A DNA stretch of 64,000 bases from Clostridium sp. (GCA_023664385.1 JAMPFU010000009.1:30014-94013); one strand, 5' to 3'. Positions 47,120-56,390 are shown, counted from the stretch's first letter. Program-made: numbers and translations. Notes: generated by a model not told the origin, from the letters alone.

Positions 47120-47983
47120 ATGTTTATAACAAACTTAAGCGATATTGAGAAAAGCAGGCTTGATATATATATGGAGAGATTTTTGGACTGGTTAGTGGAT
47201 AAGGCGCTTGACATTTTCATTGCACTAATTTTTATTTTTATTGGAACAAAGCTTGTCAAGCTGATTGTCAAAATAATAAAGCGTTCGTTTGATAAGGCAG
47301 GGCTTGAGAGCAGTATCTCAGGCTTTTTGCTGTCGCTTATCAGGGGCGTTCTTTATGCTGTTGTACTTATCATGGCGGCGGCTACCATGGGCTTTCAGGT
47401 TACGTCGCTTGTCACAATACTTGGAACGGCAAGTCTTGCTGTCGGTCTTGCCTTACAGGGAAGTCTTGCAAACTTTGCAGGTGGTGTGCTGATACTTTTA
47501 ATGAAGCCCTTTCGTGTGGGGGACTACATCATTGAAAACGATAAAAAATGTGAGGGGACGGTCGTATCGATAGACATATTTTATACAAAGCTCCGTACCT
47601 ACGATAACAGGATTGTCGTTATTCCAAATGGAAACATTACTGCAAACTCCCTTATCAATCTCACTGCGGAAAAGACTAGAAGACTTGATATAACGGTAGG
47701 TGTCGCATATGATTCTGATATTAAGCTTGTTAAGTCTGTTCTCGAGGCTGTCGTAAGGGCAGGCAAGTATTATGATGCAGACAGGGAAATAAGCGTATTT
47801 GTGGATTCCTTTGGGGAAAGTGCAATCAATATGGGTATCAGATGCTATGTAAATACAGAGGATTACTGGCAGGCAAAATGGGAAATGACGGAGAGCATTA
47901 AAGAGAGCTTCGATGCGAACAATATAAGCATACCATACAATCAGTTGGATGTTACGGTGACCCATTCCGATGAGGAAACGTAA
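47120..47983 (+). CDS. small-conductance mechanosensitive channel (MscS family)
   Basis: 287 residues. Three hydrophobic helices lie in the first 130 residues. The third is Gly/Ala-rich (TILGTASLAVGLALQGSLANFAGGVLILLMKPF), followed by the FRVGDYI segment and a cytoplasmic beta/alpha-beta domain (VVIPNGNITANSLINLT). It releases solutes upon osmotic down-shock. ATG 47120 follows GGAGGG. Confidence 0.95.
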   Translation: MFITNLSDIEKSRLDIYMERFLDWLVDKALDIFIALIFIFIGTKLVKLIVKIIKRSFDKAGLESSISGFLLSLIRGVLYAVVLIMAAATMGFQVTSLVTILGTASLAVGLALQGSLANFAGGVLILLMKPFRVGDYIIENDKKCEGTVVSIDIFYTKLRTYDNRIVVIPNGNITANSLINLTAEKTRRLDITVGVAYDSDIKLVKSVLEAVVRAGKYYDADREISVFVDSFGESAINMGIRCYVNTEDYWQAKWEMTESIKESFDANNISIPYNQLDVTVTHSDEET

Positions 47984-48122
47984 ATGTTGCGTATTTTGAA
48001 AATATTAGGTTAGACCCATGATGTTTTTGTAAGACAAAAGTGACGCCCGGTTTTTGTACGCATTTTTATCCTATTATGAGGTTATTATAACATAAAATGG
48101 GAGAAAAAAATGGGAAAGCTGC

Positions 48123-48222
48123 TACAAAAGTGGAATTTCAGGTACAAAATTTGAAGGTCGCTTTCAAAATGTGAATTTCGATTACAAAACGAGAAAGTCG
48201 GTTTGCAATCGAGCTTTGTATT
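48123..48222 (+). repeat. degenerate 20-bp tandem repeats upstream of cysK
   Basis: Five consecutive 20-bp units start at 48123, 48143, 48163, 48183 and 48203. They share a TACAAAA head and a GAATTTC-like middle; the last is the most diverged. No ORF crosses them. The rest of the 47984-48337 gap has a TATAAT at 48296-48301, probably the cysK -10 box with a weak TTAGCA -35. Confidence 0.75.
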
Positions 48223-48337
48223 CATCTTGATTTATATGAATGTCACCCTTATGTGCAACAAATAAAAAAGTTAGCACATATTTCCAAAATAGTGTTATAA
48301 TAATAGTTTAGAAAAAATAAAAAAAGAGGCAAATAAT

Positions 48338-49243
48338 ATGTTTTACAATAATGTTTTGGATTTAATTGGAGACACGCCCCTTATGTGTCTGAAAGAGACA
48401 ACGGGATTAAATATTTATGCAAAGGCGGAATTTTTAAATCCCGGAGGAAGCATTAAGGACAGAATTGCAAAAAATATGCTTGAGGTGGCAGAGCGTGAGG
48501 GAAAACTGAAGCCGGGCATGACAATAATTGAGCCGACAAGCGGCAATACAGGTATTGGACTTGCCCTTTGCGGCGTGCGAAAGGGCTATAAGGTTATCAT
48601 TGTGATGCCTGAAAATATGAGCGAGGAGCGAAAGAAAATTATAAAGGCTTTAGGTGCCGAGCTTGTCCTCACGGAGCCGAAGCTTAGTATCGGCGGTTCC
48701 GTTGACGAGGCGACAAGGCTTTGCAAGGAGGACCCTGAAAAATATTTTATGCCGCAGCAGTTTGAAAACCAGGCAAACCCTGATATACATTACAGGACAA
48801 CGGCTGTTGAGCTTTGCGGGCAGTTAGGGAAGCCGATAGATGTATACGTATCAGGTATCGGAAGCGGAGGCACGCTTGCAGGAGTATCTAAATACCTGTT
48901 GGAGAAAAATCCAGACACCAAGATTGTTGCAGTGGAGCCAAAGAATGTGTCAGCACTTTTGGGTGACGAACCGGGACTTCATCAGATACAGGGCATCGGG
49001 GACGGCTTTATACCTGCAATTCTTGATACAAGTATTATAACGGATATTGTTGAGGTTACGGATGACGATGCAATTCATACGGCAAGGGAGCTTGCAAGGG
49101 TTCAGGGACTTCTTGTGGGTACATCATCAGGAGCAAATGTATGGGCAGCAATGGAAATGGCAAAAAAATATGGTGATGATAAGGTGATAGCAACGATACT
49201 TCCTGACCGGGTTGAACGATATTTTAGTACATCGCTCATATAA
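48338..49243 (+). CDS. cysK: cysteine synthase (O-acetylserine sulfhydrylase)
   Basis: PLP enzyme joining sulfide and O-acetylserine. 301 residues; PLP Lys in PGGSIKDRIAKNM, phosphate-binding TSGNTGIGLAL, and GSGGTLAGVSKYL. The C-terminal GTSSGANVWAA closes the site. The start lacks a strong ribosome site (AAAGAGG about ten bases upstream). Serine supplied by serC/serA upstream is the precursor. CysK and CysM types cannot be fully separated by eye. Confidence 0.92.
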   Translation: MFYNNVLDLIGDTPLMCLKETTGLNIYAKAEFLNPGGSIKDRIAKNMLEVAEREGKLKPGMTIIEPTSGNTGIGLALCGVRKGYKVIIVMPENMSEERKKIIKALGAELVLTEPKLSIGGSVDEATRLCKEDPEKYFMPQQFENQANPDIHYRTTAVELCGQLGKPIDVYVSGIGSGGTLAGVSKYLLEKNPDTKIVAVEPKNVSALLGDEPGLHQIQGIGDGFIPAILDTSIITDIVEVTDDDAIHTARELARVQGLLVGTSSGANVWAAMEMAKKYGDDKVIATILPDRVERYFSTSLI

Positions 49244-49302
49244 AAATAAATTTTCATTACACGATATGGCAATAAACAAAACGCATTACTTCAAAAACCA
49301 AG

Positions 49303-49354
49303 TTGTACGACATAGACAATATCATAAGCAAGGTGCTTTGTTTATATTGTACAA
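49303..49354 (+). terminator. imperfect hairpin after cysK
   Basis: TTGTACGACATAGACAA and TTGTTTATATTGTACAA are complementary at 14 of 17 positions. No T run follows, so terminator function is uncertain. Confidence 0.35.
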
Positions 49355-49399
49355 CGAGTGTTTGTGAAAACAGAGTTTTGCTCATGGCTAAATATATAC

Positions 49400-49551
49400 T
49401 AGGCGTTTGCGAAACTAACATTTTATTAAAATACGTTGTCGAAAATATACAACTTCAATTCAGGGCACGCTTGCGCTTAACGCCCTGCTTATGAATTTGT
49501 ATATTTTCTCCAACTTACGTTATTATAAAGCAGAGTTTCGCAATTACCTAT
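49400..49551 (+). repeat. fold-back element, copy 2
   Basis: Same sequence family and orientation as 62767-62917 and inverse of 34551-34701. The left terminal repeat is partly diverged (TAGGCGTTTGCGAAACT). It lies between cysK and the CobW-type gene and fills most of that gap. Confidence 0.9.
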
Positions 49552-49580
49552 AAATATATACAATATGGAGGTTTTAGAAA

Positions 49581-50783
49581 ATGACAAAGATAGACATTAT
49601 ATCAGGATTTTTAGGAGCAGGAAAAACAACGCTTATCAAAAAGCTCATTAATCAGGTGTTTCAGGGCGAAAAGCTTGTGCTTATTGAAAATGAGTTTGGT
49701 GAGATAGGCATAGACGGAGGATTTTTAAAGGATGCAGGCATAGAGATAACGGAGATGAATTCAGGCTGTATCTGCTGTTCCCTTGTAGGCGATTTTGGAA
49801 CTGCATTAAAGAAAGTAATAGATGAGTATGCACCTGACAGAATCATCATTGAGCCGTCAGGCGTTGGTAAGCTTTCCGACGTAATAAAAGCAGTGGAAGA
49901 CGTGAAAGCTTCTGCTGACATTGCCGTAAACAGTGCAACAACGGTAGTAGATGTTTCCAAATGCAAAATGTATATGAAAAATTTTGGAGAGTTTTTCAAT
50001 AATCAGGTAGAAAGTGCAGGAACAGTTATTTTAAGCCGTACACAAAATGTTTCTGACGATAAGGTGGAAGCAGTGGTTCATATGCTGAGGGAGCATAACA
50101 GTGATGCGTCAATTATTACAACGCCGTGGGACGATTTGGACGCAAAGGTAATTCTTGATGCGATGGAGCATGCAAATTCGTTGGACAAGATGATAGAGGA
50201 AGCTAAGAAAATGGCGGAGCATGAGCACCATCACCACGAGCATGAGCATGACGAGCATGAGCATCACGACCATGACGAGCACGAGCACCACCATGAGCAC
50301 GAGCACCACCATGACCATGACGAGCATGAACACCACCATGAGCACGATGAACATGAACACCACCACGACCATGACGAACATGAACACCACCATGAGCACG
50401 AACATCATCACGACCGTGATGAGCACGAGCATCATCATCACGAGCATGGGGAGAACTGCACATGTGGATGCCACGACCACGACCATCATCACCACCATGC
50501 CGATGATGTATTTACAAGCTGGGGTGTGGAAACAAGCATGAAATATTCCGAGGAGGACATGAAAGCCATTTTGGAGGAGCTTGCAAAGGAGGAAAATGAT
50601 TGTGGAATTATTCTTCGTGCAAAGGGCATTGTTTCCTCAAATGAAAATGAGTGGCTTTATTTTGACCTTACTCCGGGCGAGTATGAGATAAGAAAAGGAA
50701 CTCCTGATTACACAGGAAAGCTTTGCGTGATAGGAAGCAATCTGAATGAAGATAATATTGCAAAGCTATTTAAATTAAGTTAA
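49581..50783 (+). CDS. CobW/ZNG1-type (COG0523) metal-chaperone GTPase with a His-rich tract
   Basis: 400 residues. G1 GFLGAGKTT is at residues 9-17, the metal-binding SGCICC motif follows near 60, and a switch region fits COG0523. Residues about 213-308 are almost wholly His, Glu and Asp (HEHHHHEHEHDEHEHH-type runs, bases about 50218-50502), with a CTCGC pair inside. A CobW C-terminal domain follows. Such proteins deliver Zn, Co or Ni to client enzymes. The tract would buffer many metal ions. ATG 49581 follows GGAGG. Confidence 0.92.
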   Translation: MTKIDIISGFLGAGKTTLIKKLINQVFQGEKLVLIENEFGEIGIDGGFLKDAGIEITEMNSGCICCSLVGDFGTALKKVIDEYAPDRIIIEPSGVGKLSDVIKAVEDVKASADIAVNSATTVVDVSKCKMYMKNFGEFFNNQVESAGTVILSRTQNVSDDKVEAVVHMLREHNSDASIITTPWDDLDAKVILDAMEHANSLDKMIEEAKKMAEHEHHHHEHEHDEHEHHDHDEHEHHHEHEHHHDHDEHEHHHEHDEHEHHHDHDEHEHHHEHEHHHDRDEHEHHHHEHGENCTCGCHDHDHHHHHADDVFTSWGVETSMKYSEEDMKAILEELAKEENDCGIILRAKGIVSSNENEWLYFDLTPGEYEIRKGTPDYTGKLCVIGSNLNEDNIAKLFKLS

Positions 50784-50791
50784 TTCAGTGC

Positions 50792-50835
50792 GGCTGTTGG
50801 ATAAAGGATAAATCCTAGTACAGCAGCCCTGTTTT
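50792..50835 (+). terminator. hairpin between the two CobW-like genes
   Basis: GGCTGTTG / CAGCAGCC (one G-T pair) encloses a 21-base loop, followed by CTGTTTTG. It may attenuate rather than fully stop transcription. Confidence 0.5.
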
Positions 50836-50877
50836 GCGAATATAAAATGTACTGAGTGTGAAAGGTTGTGTTATTTT

Positions 50878-51840
50878 ATGAATAGAAATGATGAAATTGA
50901 AGAAATACCCGTGTATATGTTTCTTGGATTTCTTGAGAGCGGAAAGACAACATTTGCAAAGGAAACCCTGATAGACAGAGGATTTACGGAGGGCGAGCCT
51001 ACGCTCCTTTTAGTCTGTGAGGAGGGAATTGAGGAATATGATGAGGCGGATTTGAAAAAGAGGAATATATTTACTGAATATATTGATGAGACAAATCTTA
51101 ACACGGAGTATCTTCTTGATTTACAGGATAAGTATAAGCCTACAAGAGTTATGATTGAATACAACGGAACATGGAAGCTTGATAAGCTGTTTGGGATAAG
51201 GGTTCCGAAGGGCTGGACGGTTGTACAGGTTATTTCCTTTGTTGATGCCACAACCTTTGATGTATATATTGCCAATATGAAGGCAATGATGATTGAAGCC
51301 ATGTCCGCGGCTGACATGATAATATTCAACAGATGTGATGAAACTACAAGACGGGCTGAATACAGAAGAAGCATCAAGGCTGTCAACAGAAGGGCACAGG
51401 TTATATTTGAAAATAAGGATGGTCTTGCAGAGCTTGATAATTCGGAATTGGATTTGCCTTACGACATAAACAAATCGGTAATAGAGCTTGAGGATGACGA
51501 CTTTGGAATATTTTACATTGATGCCTGCGATAATCCCGACAAGTATGTTGGCAAAAAAGTACAGTTTAAGGCTATGGTTCACAAGCCGAAGGAATATGCA
51601 AAAAATGAGTTTGTACCGGGAAGATTTGCCATGACCTGCTGTGCTGATGACATCGCATTTATCGGCTTTAAATGTTATTTTGACGCCGCAAAGGTTTTAA
51701 GGGACAGGCAGTGGATAACCGTGACAGGAACAATAGAAAAGGAATTTTATCCTGAATTTGAGGGCGAGGGACCGGTTATTCGGGCGACAAAGGTTGATAA
51801 AGCCAAGCCTGCCGAGGAGGAAGTTGTATATTTTAGCTAA
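50878..51840 (+). CDS. CobW-like GTPase fused to a DUF1980-like domain
   Basis: 320 residues from ATG 50878, twelve bases after AAAGG. The P-loop GFLESGKTTFAKETL heads a reduced COG0523 GTPase domain that lacks the CxCC motif. The C-terminal third (GKKVQFKAMVHKPKEYAKNE, then ACC-like MTCCADDIAFIGFKCYF and WITVTGTIEKE) resembles the TIGR03943/DUF1980 family linked to metal homeostasis. This fusion, between a His-rich CobW protein and a Fur-family gene, points to zinc or related metal allocation. The last 17 bases overlap the Fur gene. Confidence 0.8.
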   Translation: MNRNDEIEEIPVYMFLGFLESGKTTFAKETLIDRGFTEGEPTLLLVCEEGIEEYDEADLKKRNIFTEYIDETNLNTEYLLDLQDKYKPTRVMIEYNGTWKLDKLFGIRVPKGWTVVQVISFVDATTFDVYIANMKAMMIEAMSAADMIIFNRCDETTRRAEYRRSIKAVNRRAQVIFENKDGLAELDNSELDLPYDINKSVIELEDDDFGIFYIDACDNPDKYVGKKVQFKAMVHKPKEYAKNEFVPGRFAMTCCADDIAFIGFKCYFDAAKVLRDRQWITVTGTIEKEFYPEFEGEGPVIRATKVDKAKPAEEEVVYFS

Positions 51841-52297
51841 GGAAGATGACGCATTGGAAAAAACAGGCTATTCAACAGATAAAAAAAATAAAATATTGGA
51901 ATGTTTAAAAAATAATGCAAATTCTGACATGACAGTCAAGGATATTGAGGCATATCTGCTGAATCAATTAGACACGAAGGTTAATATTGCCACAATATAC
52001 CGCAATCTTGATAAGCTTGAAAAAAATGGATGCGTTTTAAGACATACGGATGAAGCCGGAAATAAATCGACCTATCAGTATGCAGGCTCAGAAAATAAAT
52101 GTCACAAGCACATTCATATGAAATGCAGCACATGCGGACAGGTTTATCATATGGATTGTGATTTTATGGAGGAGCTTGAACGGCATATGTATGAGCATCA
52201 TGGCTTCATATTGGAATGTAAAACATCAATGATTTATGGCACATGTAAAAATTGCAGTTCACAGAATTTTGACAACAACGTCAAAATTGAAACATAA
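51824..52297 (+). CDS. Fur-family metalloregulator (Zur/PerR-like)
   Basis: About 157 residues from TTG 51824, close behind GAGGAGG; TTG 51854 after AAGGAAG is an alternative. The winged HTH has MTVKDIEAYLLNQLDTKVNI and TIYRNLDKLEKNGCV. The metal sites include CHKHIHMKCSTCGQVYHMDC and a C-terminal GTCKNC, giving a CxxC...CxxC structural zinc site. Placement after two CobW-type genes favours Zur. Its operator was not found. Confidence 0.88.
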   Translation: MYILAKEDDALEKTGYSTDKKNKILECLKNNANSDMTVKDIEAYLLNQLDTKVNIATIYRNLDKLEKNGCVLRHTDEAGNKSTYQYAGSENKCHKHIHMKCSTCGQVYHMDCDFMEELERHMYEHHGFILECKTSMIYGTCKNCSSQNFDNNVKIET

Positions 52298-52345
52298 TTT
52301 CTTATTATCATAAGATTAATTTAGGAAAAGAAAGGAAGATGTCTT

Positions 52346-53653
52346 ATGAGTAAAGGAAAAACGGGATTTTTAAAACGTACTGCCGCACTGGTTCTTGGTG
52401 CCGTTTTATTTGGTGCTGTTGCGGGAGTAACATTTAATTATGTTGCCGATACGGATAATGGCAGGTATTTCAGCTTGTTTCAGGAGATGGGCAGAGCTTT
52501 CGAGGTTGATGATTCTGAAAATGGATATATAGAAAAAAATGAATCTGATATAAATTCTGATGAAGATAAAAAGGACGATTTCAGTATACCAACAACCTCG
52601 CTTTCAAATAGCAGTTCCTACGGAAGCATGGATGTATCTGATATTGTAGAAGCGGTAATGCCATCTGTTGTTTCAATCAATGTTACGGCAGTGTCCGAGT
52701 ATAATTTTTGGTATTATGGAACTCAGGAATATGAATCAGAAGGCTCCGGTTCAGGAATCATCATCGGGAAAAATGATACAGAGCTTCTTATCGTTACAAA
52801 TAATCATGTTGTAGAGGATGCAAAAACGGTAAATGTCTGCTTTGTTGACGAACAATCATACGATGCCGTGGTTAAGGGTACTGATAGTGACAACGATGTT
52901 GCAATTGTTGTTGTCAAGCTGGAAGATTTATCAAAGGATACACTTTCAAAAATAGAAATAGCAAAGCTTGGAAATTCTGATGAAATTTCCGTAGGGGAAC
53001 AGGTTGTTGCCATTGGAAATGCACTTGGATACGGACAGTCGGTTACAACAGGCATTGTAAGTGCAAAGGACAGGATTGTAAGCACAAATACCACGCCGCT
53101 GATTCAGACTGACGCTGCAATCAATCCGGGAAACAGCGGTGGAGCGCTTCTTAACATGAAGGGCGAGGTAATAGGCATTAACTCATCAAAATACATGTCT
53201 ACAGAGGTTGAGGGAATGGGATATGCCATACCTGTGTCAAAGATAGAAAGCATTTTGGATAACCTTATGAACAGAAAAACAAGGGAGCTTGTTGAGGATG
53301 AGAATGAGAGAGGCTATCTTGGAATAACCTGCAGTACGGCAGGAAGCAGCACATCACAATATTACAATATATATGGCAGCATGGAGGAAGCTTATGATAC
53401 GCCGACAGGGGTTTATGTAAATGAGGTTACAAAGGGTTCACCTGCATATAAGGCAGGACTTAAGGAAGGAAATATCATCACGGCATTTGACGGACAATCA
53501 GTTAGCAAGGCAGATGACCTTACAAGCCTTTTACAGCATTATGAGGCAGGAGAAACCGTGGAGCTTACGATACTCGTAGAAAAGGATAATGAATATCAGG
53601 AAAGAACAATCAAGGTACGGCTGGGAAGCCGTGCAGACCTTGTGGAGCATTAA
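52346..53653 (+). CDS. HtrA/DegP-like serine protease with PDZ domain
   Basis: 435 residues. An N-terminal membrane anchor (about 12-34) is followed by an acidic Ser-rich linker to about 90 and the S1C protease domain. The triad is His in VTNNHVVED, Asp in DSDNDVAIVVV and Ser264 in NPGNSGGAL. A C-terminal PDZ domain (YLGITCSTAG to KADDLTSLLQ) binds substrates. It acts outside the membrane on damaged proteins. ATG 52346 follows AAAGGAAG. Confidence 0.95.
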   Translation: MSKGKTGFLKRTAALVLGAVLFGAVAGVTFNYVADTDNGRYFSLFQEMGRAFEVDDSENGYIEKNESDINSDEDKKDDFSIPTTSLSNSSSYGSMDVSDIVEAVMPSVVSINVTAVSEYNFWYYGTQEYESEGSGSGIIIGKNDTELLIVTNNHVVEDAKTVNVCFVDEQSYDAVVKGTDSDNDVAIVVVKLEDLSKDTLSKIEIAKLGNSDEISVGEQVVAIGNALGYGQSVTTGIVSAKDRIVSTNTTPLIQTDAAINPGNSGGALLNMKGEVIGINSSKYMSTEVEGMGYAIPVSKIESILDNLMNRKTRELVEDENERGYLGITCSTAGSSTSQYYNIYGSMEEAYDTPTGVYVNEVTKGSPAYKAGLKEGNIITAFDGQSVSKADDLTSLLQHYEAGETVELTILVEKDNEYQERTIKVRLGSRADLVEH

Positions 53654-53701
53654 ATATGCGCCCCTTTTATGCAAAAAATTAAAAAGATGATGTCTAAAAA
53701 C

Positions 53702-53742
53702 GCCCCAAATACAATATATTAAATATATATTGTATTTGGGGC
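53702..53742 (+). promoter_or_regulatory. 18-bp hairpin covering the carboxypeptidase ribosome site
   Basis: Perfect arms 53702-53719 and 53725-53742 (GCCCCAAATACAATATAT and complement) with a five-base loop. The GGGGC of the right arm is the only plausible ribosome site for ATG 53749. There is no T run, so it is probably not a simple terminator. Confidence 0.65.
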
Positions 53743-53748
53743 AAAGTC

Positions 53749-54924
53749 ATGAAGTACATAAAATCATATATTATAATCCTATCAATTCTAATTACGCTTC
53801 CGTATAACGAAAACATATGCCATGCCGAAGAAATAAACGAATGGCAGCTTTATTCCATGTCCGCAGTTTTGATGGACGGGGACACGGGAAGAATCCTGTA
53901 TGAAAAAAACGGACATGAAAAACGGGCAATGGCAAGCACCACAAAGATTATGACGCTTATCTTAACACTTGAATATGGAAATTTAGACGATATTGTTACG
54001 GTCAGTGATTACGCCTCGAAAATGCCTGATGTTCAGCTTGGAATTAATAAGGGGGAGCAGTATAAGCTTTCAGATTTGCTGTATTCCCTTATGCTTGAAA
54101 GCCACAATGATTCGGCAGTGGCAATCGCAGAGCATGTGGGAGGCAGCAAGGAGGAGTTTGCAAACATGATGAACAAAAAGGCTGCGGAGCTTGGACTTTC
54201 TGATACATATTTTATCACTGCAAACGGACTTGACGAGGAGGATGAAAATGGGTTCCATTCAACGACTGCGGCTGACCTTGCAAGGCTTATGAAATACTGC
54301 GTGCTTGAATCTCCTAAGAAGGAGGAATTTATCAATATATGCCGTACAAAAAGCCATACATTTTCTGATTATGAAAACAAGAGGACCTTTACCGTTGAAA
54401 ATGCAAATAAGTTTTTAGATATGATGGACGGCGTCATTGCAGGAAAAACAGGCTTTACAACGCAGGCGGGCTACTGTTATGTTGCGGCGCTGAAAAGGGA
54501 TAACAAAACCTATATTGTTGCACTTTTGGGGTGCGGCTGGCCGAATAATAAAAATTATAAGTGGGAAGATACGAAAAAGCTTTTTAATTATGGAATTGAA
54601 AATTACAATTATAAAACCATAATAGATGCCAGCTATCCGTCTGCAAAGATAAAAATAAGGGATGGAATAGAAAAAACGCAGATTTCAACCTATGTAAAGG
54701 ATGAGCTTACGCTTCTTATTTCCGATAACGATACAGTTCAAATAAGTGCCAATATTCCCGATTGCATTGATGCACCTGTAAATAAGGGGGATATTGTTGG
54801 TACTGTCGACATATATATAAATGAGGACTTATATAGAACATTTCATGTTTATTCCTCGGAGGATGTAAAGAAGGTAACATATTATTATTATCTGAAAAAG
54901 GTAATGGACTGTTATATTTATTAA
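53749..54924 (+). CDS. D-alanyl-D-alanine carboxypeptidase (DacF/PBP5 type)
   Basis: 391 residues with an N-terminal signal peptide (about 1-26). Catalytic SxxK in ASTTKIM, SxN in ESHNDSAVA and KTG in AGKTGFTTQAGYC are in the S11 order. A C-terminal beta domain lies at about 285-375. It trims the terminal D-Ala from peptidoglycan. The dipicolinate genes follow directly, so a sporulation role like DacF is plausible. The ribosome site lies in a hairpin. Confidence 0.93.
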   Translation: MKYIKSYIIILSILITLPYNENICHAEEINEWQLYSMSAVLMDGDTGRILYEKNGHEKRAMASTTKIMTLILTLEYGNLDDIVTVSDYASKMPDVQLGINKGEQYKLSDLLYSLMLESHNDSAVAIAEHVGGSKEEFANMMNKKAAELGLSDTYFITANGLDEEDENGFHSTTAADLARLMKYCVLESPKKEEFINICRTKSHTFSDYENKRTFTVENANKFLDMMDGVIAGKTGFTTQAGYCYVAALKRDNKTYIVALLGCGWPNNKNYKWEDTKKLFNYGIENYNYKTIIDASYPSAKIKIRDGIEKTQISTYVKDELTLLISDNDTVQISANIPDCIDAPVNKGDIVGTVDIYINEDLYRTFHVYSSEDVKKVTYYYYLKKVMDCYIY

Positions 54925-54979
54925 ACATTCAATTTGTGGCAGCATATAATAGAGTATCGTAAGGGGGATTTTAGCTTTG

Positions 54980-55753
54980 ATGGAAAAAAATGTATGTATT
55001 CTTGGCAATGATAAGAGAATGGATTATATAGCTGAATATATATACAACGTCGGATATGAAATAAGTAGGGATATAGAAGCTGTAAATTCCAGCTCAATCA
55101 TTATATTGCCGCCGCCTGTAAATGAAACGGTAACAATAAAGCTCATTCCATATCTAAAGGAAGGACAGTCTGTGTATGGCGGGATGCTTTCTAATAGAAT
55201 GCTGCATGAGTGCGGGCTTAGAAACATAAAGGCATTTGATTATTTAAAGGTAGACAGCCTGACCGAGAAAAATGCAGAGCTTACAGCTAAGGGTATAGTC
55301 AAGGAGGCATTGGCAAATTCTGCGGTCATAGAAAATAGCAGTTGCCTTTTGACAGGATATGGATTTTGTGGGAAAGCCATTGCAAGGGAGCTTATGGAAT
55401 ATAATGCTTCGGTGGACATTATGGTAAGGCGTGAAAGCTTAAAAAATGAGATTTTGGAGGCTGGCTTTGGATATGTGCCCCTAAATGGCTATGATAAGGT
55501 GTGCATGGAAAAATACAGCTATGTATTTAATACTGTTCCGGCACTTATTTTAGATGACAGGCTTTTGTCAAGGCTTTCGCATAATGTAATGATATTCGAT
55601 ATTGCGTCAGCACCGGGTGGATGTGATTTTGAATATTGCAGGGAGCATAATATTTTTGCCATCCTTTCGTTAGGCATACCAGGGAAGGAATATCCCATGG
55701 AGGCAGGCAGGATTATTGCCGATGTCATAGTAAACGATTTAAACCAAGGCTGA
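54980..55753 (+). CDS. dpaA: dipicolinate synthase subunit A
   Basis: 257 residues. The N-terminal half resembles the DpaA N-terminal domain (CILGNDKRMDYIAEYIYN). A Rossmann segment follows, LLTGYGFCGKAIARELMEY near residue 115, and late FDIASAPGGCDF and ILSLGIPGKEYP match SpoVFA. It makes dipicolinic acid from dihydroxytetrahydrodipicolinate for spore cores. Start ATG 54980, or TTG 54977, follows AAGGGGG. Confidence 0.9.
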   Translation: MEKNVCILGNDKRMDYIAEYIYNVGYEISRDIEAVNSSSIIILPPPVNETVTIKLIPYLKEGQSVYGGMLSNRMLHECGLRNIKAFDYLKVDSLTEKNAELTAKGIVKEALANSAVIENSSCLLTGYGFCGKAIARELMEYNASVDIMVRRESLKNEILEAGFGYVPLNGYDKVCMEKYSYVFNTVPALILDDRLLSRLSHNVMIFDIASAPGGCDFEYCREHNIFAILSLGIPGKEYPMEAGRIIADVIVNDLNQG

Positions 55754-55789
55754 CTTTCCCTTCGAAAGTAAAAATGTGAGGTTAAAGCA

Positions 55790-56368
55790 ATGAAATTATC
55801 AGGGTGCAATGTCGGATTTGGGATAACTGGCTCGTTTTGTACTTTTGATAAAATTAAAACACAAATAAAAGTTCTTAAGGATGAAGGTGCTAATGTAATA
55901 CCCGTTTATTCATTTAATGCTTACAATCTGGATAACAGATTTACTGAGGCGGCAAAGTTCGTTGACGAGATAAAAAATATAACTGCTTCCTATGACATTC
56001 ATACAATTCAGGCAGCGGAGCCTGTAGGACCGAAAAAGCTTTTTGACATTATGATAATAGCACCTTGTACGGGAAATACGGCGGCAAAGCTTTGTAACGG
56101 AATTGTTGATACGCCTGTGCTGATGGCGGCAAAGGCTCACATGAGAAATGGAAGACCGCTTGTGATAAGCATTTCGACAAATGATGCCCTTGGAATAAAT
56201 TTTAAAAGTATAGGAAGCCTTATGGTAATGAAAAACATATTTTTCGTGCCATTCGGTCAGGACGACTATATGACTAAGCCAAATTCAATGGTTGCAGACG
56301 TATCCCTGATAAGGGAAACCCTTGAGGAGGCACTTGAGGGTAGACAGCTTCAGCCTGTGGTACGGTAA
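55790..56368 (+). CDS. dpaB: dipicolinate synthase subunit B (flavoprotein)
   Basis: 192 residues of the Dfp-like flavoprotein family. GFGITGSFCTFDKIKTQI opens the FMN-binding fold, DIMIIAPCTGNTAAKLCNGI binds the flavin phosphate region, and the C-terminal FVPFGQDDYMTKPNSMVAD matches SpoVFB. It forms the enzyme with DpaA 36 bases upstream. The pair implies endospore formation. Start ATG 55790. Confidence 0.92.
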   Translation: MKLSGCNVGFGITGSFCTFDKIKTQIKVLKDEGANVIPVYSFNAYNLDNRFTEAAKFVDEIKNITASYDIHTIQAAEPVGPKKLFDIMIIAPCTGNTAAKLCNGIVDTPVLMAAKAHMRNGRPLVISISTNDALGINFKSIGSLMVMKNIFFVPFGQDDYMTKPNSMVADVSLIRETLEEALEGRQLQPVVR

Positions 56369-56390
56369 TATATGTATTTTTTTATTTCTA

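Noticed and set aside
48123..48222. CRISPR-like array upstream of cysK
   Set aside because: Units are degenerate and directly abutting, with no conserved repeats separated by unique spacers and no cas genes. The same applies to 63666-63850.
50109..50541. Long Val/Met-rich and Thr/Met-rich ORFs in other frames of the His-rich tract
   Set aside because: They arise from the CAT/GAG/GAC repeats coding for His, Glu and Asp in the CobW gene.
52269..52288. TTTTGAC/GTCAAAA inverted repeat as a terminator
   Set aside because: It lies inside the end of the Fur-family coding region and has no T run after it.
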